Part shown: piece by piece, positions 51,000-61,400 of the stretch
Layout: every line of letters begins with the position of its first letter
Numbering within the stretch: position 1 is the first letter of the stretch
Made by a program: the position numbers and the translations under genes
Notes under the pieces: generated by a model
What the model was told of the DNA's origin: nothing
What the model saw: the letters and a program-made list of their open reading frames with translations, nothing else
Database searches by the model: none
Assembly: GCA_964019425.1 (NCBI GenBank)
Contig: OZ025836.1
Coordinates: 124,001-188,000 of the forward strand
Origin: Flectonema sp. DT1601
Lineage: Eukaryota > Euglenozoa > Diplonemea > Diplonemida > Diplonemidae
Length of the DNA: 64,000 nt
Direction: 5' to 3'

Positions 51000-53527
51000 C
51001 TATTCAATTACGACTTCCTCGTCGTCAGCATCGGCAGCTTTGCGAGATTTGCGTCGTTTTTCTTTTTTGTGGTCCTTTGATTTCCTTCGTTTTTCTGCTT
51101 TTGGACTTTCTTCGCCATCATCTTCAGCATGTGATGCCTTGCGGGCTTTTTTCGAAGCCTTCTTTGCCTTACGACGTTCGCGTGCGTCAGGGTCGTCTTT
51201 TTCACGTTCTCGTCGCTGGGCCTTTTTACGGCGGCGGCGTTCTTCTCTGGTTTCATCTGCGCCTGATTCGCCCGGGGAATTCTCATCCTCTAGTACAGCA
51301 ACTTCGACATGTGGGCTTTCCTCATCTTCTGCATCAGTCATGGCTGAGGATTTTCGTGATTTTCTTCGTTTGTCTTTCTTTTCCTTCTTTCGCTTCTTCT
51401 CTTTCGATGATGACTTCCTTCTCCTTGGACTGACTCCATCGGTTTCTTCTTCTTCTTCTTTGTGTGATCTCGGAGTGGCTACGACAGTTCTGTCAGCCAT
51501 TATTTCATGGAGATTAGTAGATGATGCTGCGGGTGATTTTTTTAATTTCTCAAAAGTAGCTGCTAAGCCTTGATTCATTTGAGGTATCATTGGAGGGGGT
51601 TTTGATTGATCTTCTGGTTCATCGTCTTCCTCTTCATCAGCAGCCTGCAATCCAAGTTGCTGTTCAATAGTTCTTCTCTGTGCTGGGGCTGGTCCTTGCT
51701 CAAGGCCATCAAGTGCCTTGACACGGGTGTCTTTACCACATCCCCTGTTTGATTGTGGTTGAGTTGAAAACATTAATTTTCATTTTTTTTTTTTTTTTTT
51801 TTTTTCAGTTTTAATAATAAACAAACAAAATCAACATACATGACATAACCACCGACTCCAAAAGCACATCCTACAGCTACACCTGCAGCAAGTATATACC
51901 ACACCCACAGATATTCTTTCTTTGATGTGGAAGCGGAAATCTGTGACACGGTAACGTATTTCAGGTCCTGTTAGTTAGTTGTCGAAGTGGAGTTAAAGTT
52001 TTCTGACAATAAAAACAATTTGATCATGATGATGATGGCACAAGGAGAATAGATAACATTTGACATAATAAATAAAATGGCTCTTTAATCTGAATAGTTT
52101 CTTCTCCTACTACGTCGGTGCAAAAAAAAAGAAGAAAAAAAAGAAAAAAAAACAGTAAAACACAATACCATGGTGGTGTCATATTGCTTAATAACTGAAG
52201 CGACTTCGTGAACAACTTCAGTCGCGGTTCCAGAAATGGTTACGTTGATTGGTATATCTCTAAGTACACCCGAGACTCTATCCTCTGCGATGGTAGGAGT
52301 GACAACAATACCGACAGTAGTCATATCAACGATGTGGTTTCCCAGAACATTTCTCATTTTTGATGTAATAACAGGACCATTAAACACCACATCATAAACA
52401 ACACATCCTTCCAACACGAGTATGACATCATCAGGTAGAGGTGGGAGAACTCTAATAGTAGGTGTTACTGTTCGTGTTCTTGGTAATTTCATTGTAGCTG
52501 TTTTTGTATTTGTATTTATCTCTGAAACAACCGAAGTCAACGTTTCAGTTGCGGTTCTTGTCGGGATTGGTTCTTGCACTATTGCAGTTGTTGAAGGCAG
52601 TACAGTTGCTGACGGCAGTGTTGCAGTAGATGGGACTATTATTTTTGATAATGTTTCTGTAACTGACTGAACAAGACTTACAGTACTCGTCGGTACAGCT
52701 GTTTCTGTTCTTGGTGTTGCAGTCATGGTACTTGTCACTGACACTTCTTTCTTTGTGAAGGTCGACGTACTTGTTGGAAGAAGTGTTTCAGATTTCTGCT
52801 TCAAACTTTCTGTAACTGTTTTCGCAGTAGAACTTGTTGTTGCAGTTGCAGTAGGCACAACATGCACAGTACTGGTCACCGGAGTATTGGTAGCCGTGAC
52901 GGTAGCTGTACGTTGCTTGATTGACACAGTATCTGTAGCCATCAATGTCGGTGTACCAGTTGGAAGTAAAGTCAAAGTTTCGGTACGCACTGCAACTTCA
53001 CACCGAAGTGTCACAGAAATTGATTCCCTATTAGTATGATACATCATTGAGTCTGGGGGAGAACCTACACCATAGGCTATTGCAAAGTCTACAACATCTC
53101 CAGCTTGTAAGTCTCGAGGGAGATCAAATATATTAAAAGTATATTTAGTGCTCGTTCTGTTTACTTCTCTGGAAACCATTTCACCTTTGTGAGTACTACC
53201 ATCACTTGTTGTGGGGTGTCCTGTTGTTGTTGTTTTCTCATAAACAGTAATAACATCGCTATTTGGTTGCATAGAGTATATGTATAGGTCTTCCATCTGT
53301 CCAGGTGCGGGTTCGCTGTCATTCCTCCATCTAATTGCGAAAGCAGTATATCCAAGGCTGACAGTATCCTCAAGTTCTATTTGAATAGCGTTATTATTAC
53401 CGTCATAATCACCCATCATGTACGATAGACTTATCGGATCGACTGTTGTATCAACTTCTTCAAAGTTTAGACATCCGGGAACGAACACTGCGAGACCCAA
53501 TGATGTTATTAGAGATAAAGGTAGCAT
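51000..53527 (-). CDS. DOMON-like, mucin-like type I membrane protein with charged tail
   Basis: Exons at 53527-52169, 51967-51840 and 51744-51000 join in frame to 743 residues. Order: signal peptide (MLPLSLITSLGLAVFVPGC); DOMON-like domain (~25-180; GYTAFAIRW, FAIAYGVG, MYHTN); a ~200-residue Thr/Ser/Val-rich mucin-like stalk with TxTxT repeats; a folded domain (VVYDVVFNGPVITSKM...) just before one membrane helix (WYILAAGVAVGCAFGVGGYV, exon 2); and a ~245-residue cytoplasmic tail rich in KKEKRRKSRK blocks. It looks like a cell-surface receptor or adhesin with a basic tail. Intron 1 carries an R1 copy. The DOMON call is tentative. Confidence 0.75.
52036..52153 (+). repeat. SINE-like repeat R1, copy 3 (5'-truncated, in an intron)
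   Basis: It lacks the first ~50 bases of copy 1 but keeps the block AATAGATAACAT, GACATAATAAATAA, TTAATCTGAATAG and the 3' hairpin plus GTCGGTGC, followed by an A-rich tail interrupted by G. It is antisense in intron 1 of the 743-aa gene, close to the donor, as in copy 1. 5' truncation fits LINE-type reverse transcription. Confidence 0.7.
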
Positions 53528-54005
53528 CTATCTATCATGTGGGTACTGAAAAATGAAAAAAAAATATTAATATTAAAGATACTTATCTATTGCCTTATGT
53601 TTTTAGATATTCGACTTCTTAGTCTTTTCGCAATGTTTATTCCCCTGGAAAAAAACTGATGGTCTTGTGTAGTTGGAAAACGAGTTCTGCTCCCCCGAAA
53701 ATAGCAGACAGATTCCGGGCGATACGGTTTTCAATTCACCTAGGTAATGGGTTCGTCGCTCCTGAAAGGAACATTACCACACACATAGGAGACACACAAT
53801 GCTATTTTTGGGAATGCAAAGAAAACAACCGTTTGACGACGGAATGACAAAATCGACTCCGAATACAAGAGTGAATGTGCTCTTCGTTTTTTTCCAGCAG
53901 TTTCCCAAACCAGCTTTCACAACACTGATTCATTATATATCGAGTGAGGTTAACTCATAATCATCTCATTAATATCAAAATAAAAAAATTAAAAAAAGAA
54001 TTACA

Positions 54006-54036
<31 letters not shown>

Positions 54037-54701
54037 GTGCATCAGCTTCACAAAGCTGTGATTGATGAAATATATTGTAGTTGGGCAAAGAATAATGATG
54101 GATATAAAAAGCCTTCATAAGTCGGATGGAATAGTTAATATAAAAAGAAAGTTTTGGGGGGGGGTAAATCACTACTATATTGTCAAGCTCAAAAGGAACA
54201 ACAATCTCTCAGACAATCTTAACTGTCAACGGTAGCGTAGTAAATGACTGCAAATAAATAAATAATACCACCGGAGGCCACGTGAACACAGTTGAGCCAC
54301 TTGACTATGTTACCGCAACAGTTTTTTTTTTTATAAAATTCATGAGTATTTAAATTTTATTTATTTATTTATTTACGAAGCCTAGGAAGCCAAAAGCCAG
54401 GAAAAGCTCACAGAGTAACAGTTATATCGCTACCAGCAACCGTGAGACTCTCACAGACGATAAGAGACGTAGAATAACCTGGAACAAATGACTACCTAAA
54501 CCCACCGTCCACGCGAGCAGACAGTGTTAGAAATTAATAACTAAAAACGTCTTAAAAACTTAACCACGGCCAACGAACACCAGGGAGGGGTGATTGATAC
54601 TCAGAAAAAGATTACATCTCCTCTTGGGTAACTTGAACACAAGCAAGAACAGTAATTATGGTTCAGCTCATACCTGATCGCCAAGTTTAAAAAAACTAAA
54701 G

Positions 54702-54754
54702 CGGGGACCACGTCCTACAGGTTGAGCGCCCCATGCCTTGTAGTCAGTAACAGC
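54702..54754 (+). repeat. Interspersed repeat R2, copy 3
   Basis: It has GCGGGGACCACGTCCTACAG, GTTGAGCGCCCCATGCCTTG and a TCAGTAACAGC end, close to copy 4. The CTACAGG/CCTTGTAG arms can pair. Confidence 0.7.
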
Positions 54755-55886
54755 AAAAGTAAAGAAGTTCTGCCATTTGAAACTACGTAATGGAGAATTT
54801 TAACAACAAAACAGAGAGGGGGATTAGCCGTGTGTACTCCTCGTTTGGAGACGCCAGTCAGTTGGGGAGTTTGGCTGGGGCGGCACATCTGTTACACATT
54901 AACGCAGGTGTCCTAAGGCAAGCTAAGTGAGAACAGTAGAGCATAAGGGGGAAAAGCTTGATCGATACGCGATTTCCAGTAACGGTTTTTGATGATACGA
55001 GAACTGTATTAAAGTAGTTCACGATGGCGAAACACATTATGAAATGTTTAAACGTAGCACATCCTACTGCTAACAAAAACCTAAAACAAATAGGAAACGT
55101 GACGTACACAGTCAACATCCAAGTGATAAAGTGCCATTCCCTCGCTACACTCTACTCCCCCTGGAAATCAAAATATCTTACATGGCTAATCATTATAATT
55201 AAACTCCCCTGGGATTGGAAATAAAAGAGGGAAAAGAAAGATTGTCTTCGGTCATGCTGCTCCAATATTAAAAATGGGTGAGCCGACCATCTTCATAATT
55301 CACACAAAGGGGAAAGTTTATGTTTTGTACCGGGTAGGGGAAAGAGCTACGAAAACCAACTTCTCCTTTAGAAAAGCACAGATAAGACGGAATCATTTGT
55401 TGAACAAAAGATTCATTAGCAAGCAATTTCAAGCAAGGGTTAGATTGTACCTACGTAATAAATATTGACAAAGCAGGAAAACACGAAGTGAGCAAGAGAG
55501 CATTTCCAACAAGAGCACCAATACTTGTCAAGTCTCTCATAAGTTTCAATCTTGAGGCCTTAAATCAGACTTCAAGTGCAAGAATATTCCAGGTTGGGTA
55601 ATTCCATTATTACAGGTGGGGGGGGAGAAACCTTGACAACGCAAAGAACCTGAGGTATTAATACAAAAAAATAATATCAAGTTCTCGACTGAAACAAAGA
55701 TTATTATTTGTAGTTAATTAAAAGAAAATAAAATAAAAAGTTTCGTTTAGAAAAAAGAAAACAAAAGGTAGGGGGACTTGGATAAATAAATCAAGGTTAA
55801 CACGCAACAAATTAGACAAGAATCATTATAACTGGATTCTGTCCACACAAAATCGCATGCTTTAAATAAACTACCAGAGAAAGAAA

Positions 55887-55960
55887 TGCTGTCAAGTCAA
55901 ATTGACCCGGGGACCACGCACTACAGGTTGAGCATCCCATGCCCTGCAGGTCGTTACAGC
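55887..55960 (+). repeat. Interspersed repeat R2, copy 4
   Basis: It has TGCTGTC, GGGGACCACGCACTACAGG, TTGAGCATCCCATGCCCTG and a GTTACAGC end. It lies ~150 bp downstream of the RT-OTU stop codon (on the minus strand), so it may belong to that element's 3' UTR. Confidence 0.7.
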
Positions 55961-56104
55961 TTGAAAACATTAATGCATTAATGGGTAACCAATAAAAATT
56001 ATCTGGGTGGGTAGTTACAGGGGTGAGAAAAAAAGAAAAGATAAATAACATGACAAGAATACGCTGGTTCGTAGCACACTACCAGCAAAGCCCATCCCAT
56101 AAAC

Positions 56105-58075
56105 TTAGTTATGGTTGGTTTGACTCAAAAGCAGGAAAGGTTCACAAGTCAACTGATGGATTTGCAAACCTCGACTTCCCGCAAACCATGTGCCTGCTTT
56201 CGTCGTACGCATGCCACATCCACAACAAAAGTATATTCCAACGCAATTCAAGCAAACATTCCAATCACATGTTAAACTCTCACCTTTACAAGGGAGACGA
56301 CATTCAAGTATTTGTCCAAAGAAATAATTTGAATCACATAAATCACAAAAAACTGGTTTATTAATGAGAACTATTTCAAGATCGTGACCTTGTGGGCAAG
56401 TGGTGGTTACACCTTTTTGTTCTAACTCGGTATGTACTTTCATTGGAGAGAGCACCTTGCAGGATTTAGAATCTGTTTCATTGACGATACTTTTCGATAA
56501 GAATCTACTCGTTATGTCCTTTTCGTTTAAAACAAATAAAGGTAATATGATTTCTAAACCTCCTTCACGCAATTTATCAAAGAGTACCCCGGCTTCGTCA
56601 GGTAAGTTTTCACTCTCCACATCAGTAAAGCCAGAACAGGTAACCAAATTAAACAGGCCATTGAGAATGACCTCAGTATACTCTATACACCAATCATTGA
56701 TTACTGACCAATCGTATGGCCCTAGTATTGGGAAAAAGTGCTCAGATGGAACATTTGCATGGTGCCCGAGTATGATGAACCCCCTGACAAGTAAAAAAGT
56801 AGACCGCGCGTCGGGAGCGACAAAGTAAGCGGAGTCTTTTTGCTCATAAGGGTCCATACTTAGGAAGAAAAAACTAACACCCAATACATTTGATAAGGCT
56901 TGTATGGCTGCATGGTCTGCCCACACACCATCAAAACCCATTCCAAGTGCATATTCGTCGTAATTACCGAGTACAAAGTTTTTATATTTATCACTATACT
57001 CTACTAACTCAGCACTGGTGAATTCACGCAGCGTCGCTGCATCAAAGAAGTAAAAGATTTGTTTCGATACTGCTTCAAAGAAACAATTACCAAAACGGTT
57101 CACGTCTTCAGGGTAAAGACCAACTTCTTCCATATACCATATCGTGTGGTCAATTGTAAAGTAATCCACTTTTCCTTCTTGAACAATTGGTTCTTCTGGA
57201 ATCAACACTACGGCTTTAGGCGGGTAAACAATAAACTGTCTTTCTTTTGGAAAATGGTAAGAGTGAGGGTTGTTTAATTTACCAAAGACAACATGAACTA
57301 AAGAAAATAATCTCTTATATGTGGAATCGTAGGCTTTATAAAACTCATCGCAGAATTCACGAAAAGCAAATGCTACGTCTTGTTTCTTAAAACCTCTTTT
57401 CCACATTCTATAAAGTATAAATTCAAATTCAACAAAAAGATCAGGTAAATTATTACAAATCATTGCAGCTCTAAACATAGCACCTTTAACCACTCCTTTC
57501 GGTATAGACACTGGCATAGTTGAATTACTATGTACATATTGCAAAGGGCGAAAAGACCAATCCTTTCGGCTTATAGATAACCTGATAAACTTTCTCTTTT
57601 CCTTTGTTTCAATTCTGATTCTTGCTCCCAAAAAGACTACGTGGTCTTCACTAATCGTAGTGTCTTTGTAGTCCATCTTGTAGATGCTTGGGGGTGGAGG
57701 CTCATGCCCCCAGCAAAGGAAGTCATCAATATAACGCACCATAGTGCTATAAATCTTTGCTTTTGGAGGGGTTAACGTATCAATGTATTTACTCTCACAC
57801 TGATAGCAATAAAGGTTTGCTATTAAAGGGGAAGCATTACCACCCATTGGTATTCCTTTTGTTTGTCTATAACATTTTTTACTTCCGATCGGTTGAATTA
57901 ATGAATAATCAATACACATGTTGATATGTTCAATAACTTGTTCAACGGTAAGGTTTTTCGTCTTGGGTGGTTTCGTTTCGGTAAAAAAATATTCACTTTT
58001 TCCTTGCGAATGACGCGTTAGGTACTTCAGTTTTTTGTAAGTAAAAGCTTCTTTCACAGCTGCCGCACATTGTTC
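56105..58075 (-). CDS. Reverse transcriptase-OTU protease-zinc finger protein (5'-incomplete)
   Basis: A frame of about 656 codons with no in-frame ATG at its start. Near the N-terminus are reverse transcriptase motif B (KGIPMGGNASPLIANLY) and motif C (MVRYIDDFLCW), then VVFLGARIRI and a YVHSNSTMP block. This order recalls Penelope-like RTs more than LINE RTs. The upstream RT motifs are missing, so the gene is truncated or an exon lies further 5'. Next is an OTU-type cysteine protease (NRFGNCFFEAVS with the catalytic Cys; WADHAAIQALSNVLGV; HHANVPSEHFFPI with a candidate His). The end is Cys-rich (CPQGHDLE...CDLCD...CDWNVCLNC), probably zinc-binding. It is probably a transposable-element gene; the RT subgroup is not certain. 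Confidence 0.75.
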   Translation of the reverse strand, partial: EQCAAAVKEAFTYKKLKYLTRHSQGKSEYFFTETKPPKTKNLTVEQVIEHINMCIDYSLIQPIGSKKCYRQTKGIPMGGNASPLIANLYCYQCESKYIDTLTPPKAKIYSTMVRYIDDFLCWGHEPPPPSIYKMDYKDTTISEDHVVFLGARIRIETKEKRKFIRLSISRKDWSFRPLQYVHSNSTMPVSIPKGVVKGAMFRAAMICNNLPDLFVEFEFILYRMWKRGFKKQDVAFAFREFCDEFYKAYDSTYKRLFSLVHVVFGKLNNPHSYHFPKERQFIVYPPKAVVLIPEEPIVQEGKVDYFTIDHTIWYMEEVGLYPEDVNRFGNCFFEAVSKQIFYFFDAATLREFTSAELVEYSDKYKNFVLGNYDEYALGMGFDGVWADHAAIQALSNVLGVSFFFLSMDPYEQKDSAYFVAPDARSTFLLVRGFIILGHHANVPSEHFFPILGPYDWSVINDWCIEYTEVILNGLFNLVTCSGFTDVESENLPDEAGVLFDKLREGGLEIILPLFVLNEKDITSRFLSKSIVNETDSKSCKVLSPMKVHTELEQKGVTTTCPQGHDLEIVLINKPVFCDLCDSNYFFGQILECRLPCKGESLTCDWNVCLNCVGIYFCCGCGMRTTKAGTWFAGSRGLQIHQLTCEPFLLLSQTNHN

Positions 58076-58426
58076 TTAGTTAGTTAGTTAGTTATTTAAT
58101 CCAACGTTACTGTATATTATGAGTGCTAGGTAACTCACAGTAACAGAGGACCCAATCCGTAGCCATATCCGAAGATTTCGCATGGATTGTTGAAGTAGCA
58201 TCGACTGAAAGATTAATAAATACCAATCTCCAGCTTTCCGCCTCGCCTAGCTTATTAAACTATCGAACTAAAAAAAAAAATAAAAATAAAAAAAATATAA
58301 AATAAAATAAAATAAACAAAAAAAAAAAATTAATAATAAATAAATAAAAATCATCAAAATTAAAACGGGATAGAACAATTACACTGATAATATACTAAAG
58401 CACTCGTAGAGCATTAACAATTAACG
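58076..58426. other. Junction between the RT-OTU gene and the LINE
   Basis: It has a TTAG-type microsatellite at ~58074-58095 right at the 5' limit of the RT-OTU frame, mixed-composition DNA to 58240, and an A/T-rich tract at 58260-58360. On the LINE strand that tract is T-rich, so it is not a LINE poly-A tail. The LINE 3' UTR must end somewhere in this stretch. Confidence 0.5.
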
Positions 58427-61400
58427 CTAGGTTGGCAGCAGCCATTTATTTGAATCGAACCACACTGGATCGATCCGAGTAAATTTAGAAGACCTTATCT
58501 TCTCCAGGAATGAGTTAAAATGTTGGTTTTTGTTTTTATCCGAATTCAAGAAACAGTATAACTCCAAGTCCCACAAATGGTCGTAGACTTTTTCGATTTC
58601 ATTTGCGTTATAAACTTCTGAGATCAGTTTTCTGACTTCCTCCTTACACTTCGAATCAAGTGTGGTAACAGTGGAATGAACGGACAAATATTTGACAAGA
58701 CGTTGTCGAGGGACCGCTCGACGTAACGGGAAGCTGTCGTGTAGGCTCCTGAGGTCATTCAAGAGCGATATGAGAGCCAATTGGTTTTCAGTAGCAAAAA
58801 ACTTGTGTAGATGTTGACCCACATCCTCATCTTGATCATTAAATACCATCTGTGGGAAGTGAATTTGAACAAACATCTTAGTCTCCGGACATTTCGATAG
58901 TAAATGGTGAGTATCTGTATCTCTTTTATTACAGAAGAGACAGTTTGATAATCCCTTTCTTGGTTGCTTCACAAGCGGATGGTGTCCAGTCCTGAGGCGG
59001 GCGATTTGCATTTCTCCCTCACGGTTAAGATCCGGGTGGAAGCGTTGAGCACCTCTGCCCATTGTCGATAAAGAGTGCACATGTGATGTACTGCGCTGCT
59101 CGTACCAGTTTCTTCGGATTTTATTATTCACTGAACATTGGGTCATCCTGTAGTCAAACTTGACCACTGTTAAGGGAATAGCAGAAGCCGCTGCTTTGTT
59201 GGCGAGAGAATCGGCCATTTCATTTCCGATGATCCCACAGTGTGAGGGGACAAATTGTAGGGTGATCGGACGCTGGAGCAGCGATATTCTCCTAAATAAT
59301 TCGGCATTAGTCGCTGAATGTTGCTTCAGATGTCCACGCTCAAGACTTCGAAGTGCTGACTGACTATCCGTGATTATATTAATCCTCCCACTTGGCAGGC
59401 AAGACGAATACTTTTCAATCAAATTCACTGCTGATAACAGAGCCTGTTGCTCGGCATTATAAATCATCAGAGATGGGTCGTAACGATGTATTTCTTTGAT
59501 GCATCTCTTTCCAAAGATTAAAACTGCTGCATTACCACAATGGTAGTTACTTTCTTTATCTTGGAAGTAGGATGCATCTGTATACAGCGAGGCCACTGAC
59601 TTTGGGAGGGTCTTAATTTTTCCAAGTGCAGCTAACAAATTCTTGCATGGGTCCATGGACTTACGGAAATCTGCCCAGGAATTGATAATAACATCCGGGG
59701 GTGGTCCCCAAGGAGTCTGGTGATGCGGTAGGCAGAGCATTGATCTTTCATTAGGGGTCACATAAGTCTTGGCATGGGGTTCTGCGTAGAGTTTCCACGA
59801 GCTAGACTTTTCAGGGTGAACCAACGACCGAGTCGGGCAATCGTCTGGGAGCCTCAGGAAACGTTCGTAGGATAAAGCCAGGACTTTAGCCACGTGTAGT
59901 TTGAACGGGGGAATACTAGATTCTACCGATAATGCAGTTGAGGAGGTCGATTTGGAGCATCCCGTCAGTCTTAGTTGAAGTGAACGAAGTGTATTCTCAA
60001 TAAGTTTCAAAGAATTCTGCTTGATATAGGGTGCATAAGAAGCTAGTCCGTAATAGGCCCTAGAGAGGATCAGCCCATAGATTGTTTGTCGGAGAACTTC
60101 CGTTTTGATTTTAAAAGATGAAACTATCGAAATCAAGCCGATTCCCCGCTTTAGGGTATTTGATAGGTGAGCTAACTGCGATGTAAAAGATAAATCATCG
60201 TCGATAATTATGCCTAGATACCGCGACTGCGACACACGCCTTAGAGGGATTGCAGCCTTTAGAACGAAAGAACCCTTTGGCGTCCTTTGTGAAAGTTGAG
60301 AGCGGGTCTCAAGGTAGTTACCATTAATTGCAAGTGGGTATACCGGTCCTGTTTTGAAATTGAGCAGAGCTGCGGCACCATCATCCTGATGTATCCTGAT
60401 GAAGTCGGCAGAGCCACGGGGAAGGTCGATATCGTCCACCGTAGAGGGAAAATAAAGTCTTGGAAGTCTACAAATACTTCTGTCTGAGAAACGTCCTCCG
60501 AATGCCAAAAATTCAGTCTTGTTCAGAGAGAGGGACATTGCTGAATCAGCGAGCCAGTTCTCCACTTGTCCTATGGCATTGTTCGCCTTGGATTCCAAAT
60601 CACTAACCGAAGAGCCACTAACAAACACTGTCAAGTCATCCGCGTATAACAGCTTTAAATCGGCTGTGATGGCATCCGGTAGGGAGTTCACGTACACACG
60701 GAATAAGAGCGGTCCTAGAATACTGCCTTGTGGGACCCCCTTTTTGCAAGAAATCGGGCCTGTACGGTTATGGCCGTGGAGAAGATGCGCTACTCGGTCC
60801 GAGAGGAAATTACCAATCCACCTTACATAAGGGACTGGGATGAGTGTTGTAAGCCTACTCATTAGAATATGGTGATCCACATTATCAAACGCACCCGAGA
60901 TATCGAAGAAAATCATCGTTGCACATTTCTCATAATTGTTTTTAACTTCAGCTGCAGCTTCGATCATAACGGCTATATTTTCCTCCGCTGACCTACCAGG
61001 AACAAACCCAGATTGTTTAGGGTCTAGTTTAGAAATCAGCAGATGTTCTAATCTAAAATGGACAAGGGATTCAATGAATTTAGCAACTACTGAGGTCAAT
61101 GAGATAGGACGATAGGAGGCGGCATCAGTCGGGTCCTTTTTGCTACCTTTTAGTATAGGGAGAACATGTGCTACTTTCAAACATTTCGGGAAGGTTCCTC
61201 TCTGGAAAGACCAGTTTGCAATACGTAGGAGAACTTCCTTAGCCATATCTCCAAAATGATAAATCATGTTGTTACTTATAGAATCCGGACCGGAGCCGTC
61301 AGACTTTTTCAAAGAATTAAAAACTGCTTGGGCCTCTGCCATTGTAAAAGGAGAGCAACTGGGTTCTGAAAAATCCACCTTTGAAGTATGCGGAATAAGC

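Larger units (their letters stand above)
53528..56104. other. Intergenic region, 2.6 kb, with two repeat copies
   Basis: It contains R2 copies at 54702-54754 and 55887-55960 and is less homopolymeric than the other spacers between about 54360 and 55600. Several 60-80-codon frames occur on both strands but none shows conservation or domain signals. Host genes end here; everything to the right is element-derived. Confidence 0.5.

Noticed and set aside
51040-51573. Plus-strand frame of 177 codons rich in Ser/Phe/Arg
   Set aside because: It is the antisense of the Lys/Glu/Arg repeats of the 743-aa protein's tail; such repeats leave the opposite strand open.
31976-53527. Shared C-terminal peptide LHRRSRRRNYSD on two different frames
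   Set aside because: It comes from reading through the intron donor into R1 repeat copies; it is not a real shared protein end. It did reveal the repeat.
58154-58166. CCGTAGCCAT, which resembles the start of the dinoflagellate spliced leader
   Set aside because: Only ten bases match and the following sequence differs; other evidence is firmly euglenozoan.
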